Below the pieces are notes generated by a model. The model had not been told where the DNA came from. It searched no databases and saw only the letters and a program-made list of their open reading frames with translations. DNA of 53,715 nt from Solidesulfovibrio sp. (GTDB taxonomy: Bacteria > Desulfobacterota > Desulfovibrionia > Desulfovibrionales > Desulfovibrionaceae), in assembly GCF_029978005.1 (NCBI RefSeq), contig NZ_JARKOZ010000184.1, positions 1 to 53,715 of the forward strand. The letters run 5' to 3'. Made by a program: the position numbers and the translations under genes. Shown one piece after another: positions 34,613 through 41,598 of the stretch (its first letter is position 1; each line of letters starts with the position of its first letter).

Positions 34613-35491
34613 ATGACCTCGCTTTTTTCCAAGACCATCTCGCTGCGCAAGGATCTCAAGATCTCCGACGCGGAGTTCGCCCAGTTGCGGGACTTCATCT
34701 ACGCCCAGTCCGGCATCTTCGTGGCCGACAACCGCAAGTACCTGGTCGAGAACCGCCTGGCGACGCGGCTGAAGGAACTCAACCTCAAAAGCTTCTCCGA
34801 GTACCACGCCTACCTGCAGTACGACGCCGGCCGCCGTCAGGAGCTCAACCGCCTCTTCGAGGTCATCACCACCAACGAGACGAGCTTCTACCGCAACCCG
34901 CCCCAGCTCAAGGTCTTCCAGGACATGGTGCTCAAGGACGTTCTGGACAAGCAGCGGGCCGCCCGGCAGAAGCGCCTGCGCATCTGGTCCGCCGGCTGCT
35001 CCACCGGCGAGGAGCCCTACACCATCGCCATCATCCTCCACGAGGTGCTGCGCACGGAACTGTCCACCTGGGACATCCGCATCACGGCCAACGACCTGTC
35101 CGAGGCCGTGCTGGCCCAGGCCCGGGAAGGCGTCTACACCGACTACAGCCTGCGTACCACGCCCAAGGAGATCGTGGCGCGGTACTTCACCCCGGACGGG
35201 GCGAATTTCAGGATCAAGCCCGAGGTCAAGCGGCTGGTCGCCTTCGGCCAGATCAACCTGAGCGACCGGATGATGCTCAAGCGCGTGGAGCGCTCCCACA
35301 TCGTCTTTTGCCGCAACGTCATCATCTACTTCGACGACGAGATGAAGAAAAACGTCATCGCGGCTTTCTACGACAACCTGCTCCCCGGCGGCCAACTGCT
35401 CATCGGCCACTCGGAATCCTTGCACAACATCTCCCGGGCCTTTCGTCCCAAGCATTATCCCGGAGCCATCATCTACGGCAAGGAGGAGTAG
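34613..35491 (+). CDS. cheR: Chemotaxis protein methyltransferase CheR
   Basis: Transfers methyl groups from S-adenosylmethionine to receptor glutamates. 292 residues with the N-terminal helical CheR domain (FAQLRDFIYAQSGIFVAD) and the conserved TTNETSFYRNP loop. The SAM-binding IWSAGCSTGEEPYTIAI and the C-terminal VFCRNVIIYFD and HSESLHN signatures follow. It starts three bases after the HEAT gene stop, implying translational coupling. A complete CheR with no C-terminal TPR. Confidence 0.96.
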   Translation: MTSLFSKTISLRKDLKISDAEFAQLRDFIYAQSGIFVADNRKYLVENRLATRLKELNLKSFSEYHAYLQYDAGRRQELNRLFEVITTNETSFYRNPPQLKVFQDMVLKDVLDKQRAARQKRLRIWSAGCSTGEEPYTIAIILHEVLRTELSTWDIRITANDLSEAVLAQAREGVYTDYSLRTTPKEIVARYFTPDGANFRIKPEVKRLVAFGQINLSDRMMLKRVERSHIVFCRNVIIYFDDEMKKNVIAAFYDNLLPGGQLLIGHSESLHNISRAFRPKHYPGAIIYGKEE

Positions 35492-35530
35492 GGCGATGTC
35501 GGCTGGCGTCGATGACGGGACAGGCAGGCG

Positions 35531-36298
35531 TTGGCTCCTCGCGTTCTGGCCATAGCCAACCAGAAGGGGGGGGTGGGCAAGACCACCACGGCCCTGTCCC
35601 TGGCGGCGGCTCTGGCCATGACGGGGCGGCGGATCCTGGTCATGGACCTCGATCCCCACGGCTGCGCCTCGGCGCACCTCGGCATTTTCCTCGAGGGCGT
35701 GGCCGCTTCGTCGGCGGAGGTTTTTTGGGCCGCGTCCCCGGAGGCCGTGCCCTGGGAACGCGTGGTGACGCGGCCGGAAGCGGCGGCGTTCGATCTGGCG
35801 CCGAGCCATGCCCGGCTGTCGGACATGGAATGGGATCTGCGGGACAGGAAGGGGAAAGGCGTGCTTTTGCGGGAAGCTCTGGCGTCGGGACCGGCGTACG
35901 ACCATGTCATTCTGGACTGCCCGCCCCATACCGGGGTGGTGCTGGTCAACGCGCTCGTGGCCGCGGACCTGTGCCTGATCCCCATCCAGACGGATTTTCT
36001 GGCCCTGCACGGCGTGCGCAACCTCTTCGACACCATGCGCGCCCTCAACGCCGCCCTGCCGCGCCCCGTGGCCTACCGCGCCCTGGCCACCATGTTCGAC
36101 CGGCGCGCCCGGGCCTGTCTGCGGGTGCTGGCGCTTTTGCGCGAAAAATTCGTCGGCCGGATGTTCGAGACCGTCATCGGCCTGGACACCAAGTTCCGCG
36201 AGGCCAGCGCCGCCGGCCGCGTCATCCAGGACGTGGCCCCGGACAGCCGGGGCTCCCGCGAATACGCCGCCCTGGCACGTGAGGTGCTTTCCCTGTGA
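35531..36298 (+). CDS. ParA/MinD-family ATPase of the chemotaxis operon (ParC-like)
   Basis: 255 residues with the deviant Walker A NQKGGVGKTTT (signature lysine K12, P-loop K17), VMDLDPHG and the Walker B-like VILDCPPHTG. ATPases of this kind, placed in che operons (ParC in Vibrio, PpfA in Rhodobacter), position and segregate chemosensory arrays; the role is inferred from context here. The start must be TTG 35531: an in-frame stop lies 15 bases upstream and no ATG or GTG fits. Its stop overlaps the GTG of the CheW protein, so the two are coupled. There is no ParB partner. Confidence 0.9.
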   Translation: MAPRVLAIANQKGGVGKTTTALSLAAALAMTGRRILVMDLDPHGCASAHLGIFLEGVAASSAEVFWAASPEAVPWERVVTRPEAAAFDLAPSHARLSDMEWDLRDRKGKGVLLREALASGPAYDHVILDCPPHTGVVLVNALVAADLCLIPIQTDFLALHGVRNLFDTMRALNAALPRPVAYRALATMFDRRARACLRVLALLREKFVGRMFETVIGLDTKFREASAAGRVIQDVAPDSRGSREYAALAREVLSL

Positions 36299-37026
36299 GT
36301 TCAAATCTGGAAAATTACTTCAAGGATTCCGTGTCTCTGCCCGAAGCCCACGCCGGCTCCTTCACCGAGGCGGAGCGGACCTTCCTCACCCGCTACGTGG
36401 GCGCGGACTTCGAAAGCGTGCTGGCCCGGGAAGGCCTTTCCCGGCCCTCGGCCGTGACCTCGGTCACCGGGCCCCTGTCCCCGGCCCCGGCCCCGGCCGG
36501 GACTGCGAAGGGCGACGTCGGGTTCCTCGCGCCCGCGCCGGCCGAGGCGCGGGCGCTCTCCGAAGACGCCGCCCTGGAAGAGCAGCTGCGCCAGGCCGGC
36601 GAATTCAAGCTGGTCGGCTTCCGGCTGGCCGGCCAGGAGCTGGCCCTGCCCATCGCCCAGGTCCAGGAGGTGCTGCGGGCCATGCCCGTCACCCGCCTGC
36701 CGGCCGCGCCGCCCCACGTCAAGGGCATGCTCAACCTGCGCGGCCGGGTGACGCCCATGATCGACCTGGCCGGGCTCATGGAATTGTCCGGCGCGCGCGG
36801 CGAAGATCGCTTCATCATCGTCTGCCGCTGCCGGGGGATGCTCGTCGGCCTCCTGGTCGAGGCGCTCACCACCATGCATCAGGCCAGGGGCGAGGATGTG
36901 GAGTGGGGCCTGGAGTCCCGTGTGGGCGTGGCCTCGGACATGGTTTCCGGCCTGCTCAAGGTCGGCGACATGCTCGTGGCCATCCTCTCCGTTGACAGTC
37001 TTTTTCAAAAGGTTTTGAAGAGTTGA
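36295..37026 (+). CDS. cheW: CheW-domain coupling protein with N-terminal extension (ParP-like arrangement)
   Basis: 243 residues, about 90 longer than ordinary CheW. Residues 1-50 form a helical stretch (NLENYFKDSVSLPEAHAGSF), then an Ala/Pro-rich linker (about 55-90). A complete CheW domain (about 100-243) follows, with FKLVGFRLAGQELALPI and the LNLRGRVTPMIDL motif. It couples receptors to CheA. In Vibrio, the ParC partner ParP has a CheW-like domain with a proline-rich N-terminal part and lies beside parC; this gene has the same layout. No shorter cheW is in the operon, so it may serve both roles. Confidence 0.9.
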   Translation: MSSNLENYFKDSVSLPEAHAGSFTEAERTFLTRYVGADFESVLAREGLSRPSAVTSVTGPLSPAPAPAGTAKGDVGFLAPAPAEARALSEDAALEEQLRQAGEFKLVGFRLAGQELALPIAQVQEVLRAMPVTRLPAAPPHVKGMLNLRGRVTPMIDLAGLMELSGARGEDRFIIVCRCRGMLVGLLVEALTTMHQARGEDVEWGLESRVGVASDMVSGLLKVGDMLVAILSVDSLFQKVLKS

Positions 37027-37037
37027 GGAGGTAGTCG

Positions 37038-37406
37038 ATGCCCAAGCATATCCTCATCGTGGACGACTCCAAGACCGTGCGCAACCTCGTGGCCTTCATC
37101 ATGCGCAAGGAAGGCTTCAAGGTGACCGCGGCCGAGGACGGCCTGGACGGGCTCGAGAAGCTGTACACCGATCCCCAGGTCGATCTCATCATCACCGACA
37201 TCAATATGCCGCGCATGGATGGCATCACCTTCATCAAGACCGTGCGCGAACAGGACGCCTACCGGGACACCCCCATCGTCGTGCTTTCCACCGAAGGCGA
37301 AGAGCGCGACATCCACGCGGGGCTTTCCATCGGCGCCAACCTGTACATGGTCAAGCCGGCCCAGCCCGAAGTGATGGTGCGCAACGTCAAGATGCTGCTG
37401 GGGTAG
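37038..37406 (+). CDS. cheY: Chemotaxis response regulator CheY
   Basis: 122 residues, a single receiver domain. The acidic pair lies in LIVDDSKTVRN, and the phospho-acceptor is the aspartate of DLIITDINMPRMDG, with conserved T/S at VVLSTEG and K at MVKPAQPE. Phospho-CheY would act on the flagellar motor. GAGGAGG lies directly upstream of ATG 37038. It is located between cheW and cheA, 11 and 33 bases away. Confidence 0.95.
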   Translation: MPKHILIVDDSKTVRNLVAFIMRKEGFKVTAAEDGLDGLEKLYTDPQVDLIITDINMPRMDGITFIKTVREQDAYRDTPIVVLSTEGEERDIHAGLSIGANLYMVKPAQPEVMVRNVKMLLG

Positions 37407-37439
37407 GACGAACGCCGCCGACAGCCGCGAGGTGCTTTG

Positions 37440-40424
37440 ATGAGCCAGGATTTCATGGATCCGGAACTTTTCGCCGATTTCATCGTGGAGGCCAGGGAGC
37501 ACCTCGAGACCATCGAGCCCAATCTCCTGGAACTGGAGCGCAACCCTGGCAACCTGAGCCTCCTCAACGACATCTTCCGGCCCATGCATTCCCTCAAGGG
37601 GGCCTCGGGGTTTCTCGGCTTAAACGCCATCAACGGCTTGGCGCACAAGGCGGAAAACATCCTCGACGAGCTGCGCAAGGGCAATATCCCGGTCAACCCC
37701 GAGATCATGGACGTGATCCTGGCGGCCACGGACATGCTGCGCACCATGATCGAAAACCTGGAGCAGACGGGCGGCGAGGGCGACGTGGACACCGCCCCGG
37801 TCATCGCCCGCATCGCCGCCCAGCTCGAAGGCGGGACGGCCGTTCCCACGCCGCCGCCGGCCCCGGCCGGAGCCGGGGATTTCCCGGCCGAGGACGCCCC
37901 GCCCGCCGCTCCCGAGGCTCCCGCCGCCGAGGCGCACAATCCGGCCGCCCCCGAGGAGCCCGAAGCGACCGAACCCGCCGGGCCTTCGCCCGCCTCCCTG
38001 GCCGCCGCCAAGATCGCCAAAATTTTCGACGAGCTGCCGCCCTTCGCCCCCGAGGCCTATCCCCTGACCTCCATCGGCGAGGGCCACATGGCCGACTTCC
38101 TGGAAGAGGCCCGGGAAATCATCGAACGCCTCAACGCCGCCCTGCTCGAGCTGGAGTCCGCCGGCGACGGCCGCTCCGAAAGCATCAACGACATCTTCCG
38201 CTATTTCCACAATCTCAAGGGCAACAGCGGCATCATCGGCCACAAGGAGCTCAACAGCCTCACCCACGAGGCCGAAACCCTGCTCAACCGGGTGCGCAAA
38301 GGCGAAATCCCCGCCACGCGGGCCATGGTGGACCTGCTTCTGGCCGTGGTCGACCAGGTCGAAGCCCTGGTCAGCCACATCGAACCCGCGACCAGCGTGG
38401 CCACGCCCCAGGACATCCGCCCCCTGGTCGCCCGGCTCAAGCAGGCCACCGAGGACGGCGAGGTGCTCGAACCCGAGCCCGAGGCCCCGGCCGCCCCCGA
38501 ACCCGAACCTGAAGCCGAGCCCGAAGCGGCCGCCGAACCGGAGCCCGAACCCGCCCCGCAACCGCAGCCCGTCCCCGAACCCAAGGCCGCCGGACAGGAA
38601 GCCAAAGCCGGCTCGGGCTACGACCCCGAAGACGTGGCCGTCTTCGAATCCACCATCGACCAGCAGATGGTCTACATGACCCAGGCCCTGGCCGGCCTGG
38701 CCGAGAACCCCGAATCCAAGGACATGGTGGACGGCCTGTACCGGGCCCTGGTCACCATCCAGAATTCCTCGGGCTACATGGGCCTGGCCGATCTCAAGGT
38801 CCAGGCCGAACGCACCGCCGGCATCGTGGCCCAGGCCAGAAAGCAGGGCCTGTCCTTCGAACTGCTCCTGGACATGCTGCGTCAGGAATGCTCCATCCTC
38901 GGCGACATGCTCACCGCCGCCATGGCCTCTCTGCGCTCGGGCAAGGCCAAGGTCCCGGCCGCCGCCGCCTCCCTCCCCGAGGCGCCCAAGGCCGCCGCCC
39001 CGGCCCCGGAACCGGCCCCCGCGCCGCAACCGGAACCCAAACCGGAAGCCAAGCCGGAACCGAAGCCCGAACCGGCCCCCAAGGCCGCTCCCGCTGCGGC
39101 CGCCGCGCCCGCGCCCAAGCCTGAACCCAAGCCCAAACCGGCTCCCAAGCCCGAAGCCAAACCCGCGCCCGCGCCCGCGCCGGAAGCCGCCGCCGACGCC
39201 GGCAAGCCCAAGGTCTCGGCCACCATCCGCGTGGACCACGAAAAATTGGACCACCTCATGAACCTCATCGGCGAGCTCATCATCAACCGCAACCGCTTCG
39301 CCATGCTCGCCCGCTCCCTGGAAGAGGGGAAAAACGACGTCGCCCACATCGGCCAGCAGCTCACCGAGACCACCTACTCCATGGCCCGCATCTCCGACGA
39401 CCTGCAAGACACCATCATGAAGGTGCGCATGGTCCCGGTCTCGACGGTCTTCTCCCGCTTCCCCCGCCTGGTGCGCGACCTGTCGCGCAAGTCCGGCAAG
39501 GAAGTGAACCTCATCACCGAAGGCGAGGAAACCGAACTCGACAAGTCCGTGGTCGAGGTCATCGGCGACCCCCTGGTGCACCTCATCCGCAACTCCGTGG
39601 ACCACGGCATCGAGACCGAGGCCGAACGCGTGGCCGCCGGCAAGCCGCCCGTCGGGCGCGTGTGGCTTCGTGCCTACCACCGAGGCAACTCCGTGGCCAT
39701 CGAGATCGAGGACGACGGCAAGGGCATCGACCCGGCCAAGATGCGCGAGGTGGCGGTCAAGAAAAACCTCATGAGCCCCGAGGAAGCCAAGGCCCTGGAC
39801 GACCGCGACGCCATCGACATCATCTTCATGCCCGGCTTCTCCTCGGCCGAAAAAATCACCGACATCTCCGGCCGGGGCGTGGGCATGGACGTGGTGCGCA
39901 CCAACATCAAAAACCTCAAGGGCACCGTCAACGTGACCAGCGAGGTGGGCAAGGGCACCAAGTTCACCCTGGCCCTGCCGCTCACGCTCGCCATCATCGA
40001 CGCCCTCATGGTCGTGGTCGCCGGCCAGACCTACGCCCTGCCCCTGGACTCCGTGTCCGAGACCACCAAGATCGAGCTCAAGCGCATGACCGAGGTCAAC
40101 AAGCGCAAATGCGTCACCCTGCGCGGCGAAGTGCTCGGCATCGTGGAGCTGGCCGAGGTACTCGACCTGCCCGTGGAGCAGGGCGACCGCGAAATCGTGC
40201 CCATCGTCATCCTCCAGGACAACGAACGCCGGCTGGGACTCATCGTCGACCGGCTCCTCGAACGCCAGGAAATCGTCATCAAGCCGCTCGGCACCTACCT
40301 CTCGGAATTCGACATGCGCGGCATCTCCGGAGCCACCATCATGGGCGACGGCTCCGTGGTGCTCATCCTCGACCCCCACGAACTCTACATGATGTCCACC
40401 CCCGGCGGCCGCTCCAAGGCGTAG
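37440..40424 (+). CDS. cheA: Chemotaxis histidine kinase CheA with three Hpt modules
   Basis: 994 residues, long for the family. Two intact Hpt domains have phosphorylated histidines at H50 (RPMHSLKGASG) and H257 (YFHNLKGNSG). A third Hpt-like module (about 397-500) has V438 where histidine belongs (RALVTIQNSSG). Very long Pro/Glu/Lys/Ala linkers join them. The dimerisation domain (HLMNLIGELIINRNR), the ATP domain (HLIRNSVDHGIE; DDGKGID; GRGVGMD; GKGTKFTL) and a CheW-like C-terminus follow. It autophosphorylates in response to receptors and feeds CheY and CheB. ATG 37440 has GAGG seven bases upstream. Confidence 0.96.
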   Translation: MSQDFMDPELFADFIVEAREHLETIEPNLLELERNPGNLSLLNDIFRPMHSLKGASGFLGLNAINGLAHKAENILDELRKGNIPVNPEIMDVILAATDMLRTMIENLEQTGGEGDVDTAPVIARIAAQLEGGTAVPTPPPAPAGAGDFPAEDAPPAAPEAPAAEAHNPAAPEEPEATEPAGPSPASLAAAKIAKIFDELPPFAPEAYPLTSIGEGHMADFLEEAREIIERLNAALLELESAGDGRSESINDIFRYFHNLKGNSGIIGHKELNSLTHEAETLLNRVRKGEIPATRAMVDLLLAVVDQVEALVSHIEPATSVATPQDIRPLVARLKQATEDGEVLEPEPEAPAAPEPEPEAEPEAAAEPEPEPAPQPQPVPEPKAAGQEAKAGSGYDPEDVAVFESTIDQQMVYMTQALAGLAENPESKDMVDGLYRALVTIQNSSGYMGLADLKVQAERTAGIVAQARKQGLSFELLLDMLRQECSILGDMLTAAMASLRSGKAKVPAAAASLPEAPKAAAPAPEPAPAPQPEPKPEAKPEPKPEPAPKAAPAAAAAPAPKPEPKPKPAPKPEAKPAPAPAPEAAADAGKPKVSATIRVDHEKLDHLMNLIGELIINRNRFAMLARSLEEGKNDVAHIGQQLTETTYSMARISDDLQDTIMKVRMVPVSTVFSRFPRLVRDLSRKSGKEVNLITEGEETELDKSVVEVIGDPLVHLIRNSVDHGIETEAERVAAGKPPVGRVWLRAYHRGNSVAIEIEDDGKGIDPAKMREVAVKKNLMSPEEAKALDDRDAIDIIFMPGFSSAEKITDISGRGVGMDVVRTNIKNLKGTVNVTSEVGKGTKFTLALPLTLAIIDALMVVVAGQTYALPLDSVSETTKIELKRMTEVNKRKCVTLRGEVLGIVELAEVLDLPVEQGDREIVPIVILQDNERRLGLIVDRLLERQEIVIKPLGTYLSEFDMRGISGATIMGDGSVVLILDPHELYMMSTPGGRSKA

Positions 40425-40453
40425 CGGCCGGGCGGGGCGCATCCGTTTCCGGA

Positions 40454-40490
40454 GCCGGGAGGGGGTTTCCCTCCCGGCCTTTCCATTTTT
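40454..40490 (+). terminator. Terminator of the chemotaxis operon
   Basis: GCCGGGAGGG (40454-40463) pairs with CCCTCCCGGC (40469-40478), followed by CTTTCCATTTTT. Confidence 0.85.
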
Positions 40491-40495
40491 GTTAG

Positions 40496-40523
40496 ATTGA
40501 CACCAACACAATGCCGGAGATAG
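40496..40523 (+). promoter_or_regulatory. Candidate promoter of the AnfO-family gene
   Basis: TTGACA at 40496-40501 and GATAGG starting after 16 bases, directly after the che operon terminator and about 75 bases before the gene. Confidence 0.4.
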
Positions 40524-40596
40524 GGGTTTCTCGTCGCAGTCTGGCCGGCGGCTGGCGCGTGCAGCGGCCCCGGCGTCGGCGATGGAGGGAACGGGC

Positions 40597-41286
40597 ATGA
40601 AGATTGCGGGTTTTGTCGATGGAGAGGGGACGATCACGTCCCCGTACGGCGAATGCCGTCTGCGCCTCTGCGAAAACGGGACCGGCGCATGGACCCCGGT
40701 CAGGGACGTCGCCTTCGCGATCCGGTCGGACATGAGCCTGGCCGAGGTCAAGACGGTCGTTCGCGAGGCGGCGCGACAGCTGGAAGACTGTCGCATCGTC
40801 GTCTCGGCGGAAGCGAGAGGGCTTGTTCCCGTCGTCTTTCAGGAGGAACTGGGATTTCACACCTGGAAGTCGCAGGGGGCCTTGCAGGACCAGCTCGACG
40901 GGATCGCCGCCAGGGAGGCGGAACTCGCCAAGGCGTCCGCGCCGCAACCGCCCTTGGAAATGGGAGCGGGGTGCCGGGGCGGCTGCGGCGGGGGCCGTCG
41001 ACAAAAGGCGTTCGACCCGGCCCCCGCCGTGCCGCTTTCTTCCCTGGAACGTACCGGCGAGAGCCGCTATCGGATCGACCTCGTCGACACGCTGAAACGA
41101 GACCCGGACCTCAACTCCAGAATGGTTCTTCTTCCTCTCTTGGAGGCGGGGGCGTTCGACGAGTTGGAAATTCTGTGCGACCATGTTCCCCGCTGGTTTT
41201 CGGGCGCCATCGAGGCGATGCCCCTCAGGGCGGAATGCCAGGCGGCGGAGCGGGGCGTCCGGGTGCTCGTCTTTCCCGAGAGTTAG
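40597..41286 (+). CDS. anfO: AnfO-family protein (Fe-only nitrogenase accessory protein family)
   Basis: 229 residues. The N-terminus MKIAGFVDGEGTITSPYGE, the segment MSLAEVKTVVREAARQLEDC, FHTWKSQG, then RYRIDLVDTL and the core LEILCDHVPRWFSG (from about 190) correspond to AnfO, first known from anfHDGK operons of the iron-only nitrogenase. It carries an inserted cysteine pair GCRGGCGGG (C126, C130). Here it is isolated: no nitrogenase gene is in the window. GGAGGGA six bases before ATG 40597 sets the start. AnfO's biochemical role is not established; the call rests on remembered family sequence. Confidence 0.8.
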   Translation: MKIAGFVDGEGTITSPYGECRLRLCENGTGAWTPVRDVAFAIRSDMSLAEVKTVVREAARQLEDCRIVVSAEARGLVPVVFQEELGFHTWKSQGALQDQLDGIAAREAELAKASAPQPPLEMGAGCRGGCGGGRRQKAFDPAPAVPLSSLERTGESRYRIDLVDTLKRDPDLNSRMVLLPLLEAGAFDELEILCDHVPRWFSGAIEAMPLRAECQAAERGVRVLVFPES

Positions 41287-41349
41287 AAACCGTTCTCGCC
41301 AGGACGAGCCACCGCACCGTCGCCGCTCCCGACACGGTCTCTTTTCTCC

Positions 41350-41379
41350 TTGACGGCCCGCCCTCCCCAGGCGTAACAC
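41350..41379 (+). promoter_or_regulatory. Candidate promoter of the ilvBN operon
   Basis: TTGACG at 41350-41355 and TAACAC at 41374-41379 with 18 bases between. The transcript would begin just before the leader peptide ribosome site GGAGG (41393-41397). Confidence 0.5.
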
Positions 41380-41407
41380 TCACCAAAACTTTGGAGGAAT
41401 CCCTGTA

Positions 41408-41491
41408 ATGCCTGCCATGACCCGCACTCTGCTATCTTCGTCCTTTGTGACGTGCGTGGTCGTAGTAGGCGTCGCCATAGCGGCGCCTTAG
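41408..41491 (+). CDS. ilvB leader peptide (attenuator, IvbL-like)
   Basis: 27 codons, ATG 41408 to TAG 41489-41491, with GGAGG ten bases upstream. The peptide contains Leu-Leu (CTG CTA), a run of four valines (GTG GTC GTA GTA), then Val, Ala and Ile (ATA), the amino acids whose supply the downstream enzyme controls. CTA, GTA and ATA are rare in this high-GC genome, which would sharpen the sensing of charged tRNA. Enterobacterial ilvBN has a comparable valine/leucine leader. The peptide itself has no other expected function. Confidence 0.85.
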   Translation: MPAMTRTLLSSSFVTCVVVVGVAIAAP

Positions 41492-41552
41492 CGGGGAATC
41501 TTTTTTCGTAATGTCCTTGAAGCCCCCGCCGGCGCGCCGGCGGGGGCTTTTT
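41468..41552 (+). promoter_or_regulatory. Transcription attenuator of ilvBN (pause hairpin, antiterminator arm, terminator)
   Basis: GGCGTCGC (41468-41475) can pair with GCGGCGCC (41480-41487) inside the leader Val/Ile codons as a pause hairpin. GCGGGG (41491-41496) can pair with CCCCGC inside the terminator's left arm as an antiterminator. The terminator is a perfect 12-bp stem, GCCCCCGCCGGC (41522-41533) and GCCGGCGGGGGC (41536-41547), with five T at 41548-41552. Ribosome stalling at scarce Val/Leu/Ile tRNA would favour read-through. Confidence 0.8.
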
Positions 41553-41598
41553 GCGTCCTTTGCCGCGCGTCCGGGGCATACGCTGACGGAGGTCAGTC

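Noticed and set aside
32504-36304. A 1266-residue antisense frame across the chemotaxis operon
   Set aside because: It spans several real genes on the other strand and has typical shadow composition.
38440-39210. Apparent tandem repeats in cheA
   Set aside because: They encode Pro/Glu/Lys/Ala linkers of low complexity inside a real gene, not a DNA repeat array or CRISPR.
40597-41286. A nitrogenase gene cluster around the AnfO-like gene
   Set aside because: None of the flanking genes encodes a nitrogenase subunit or maturation protein.
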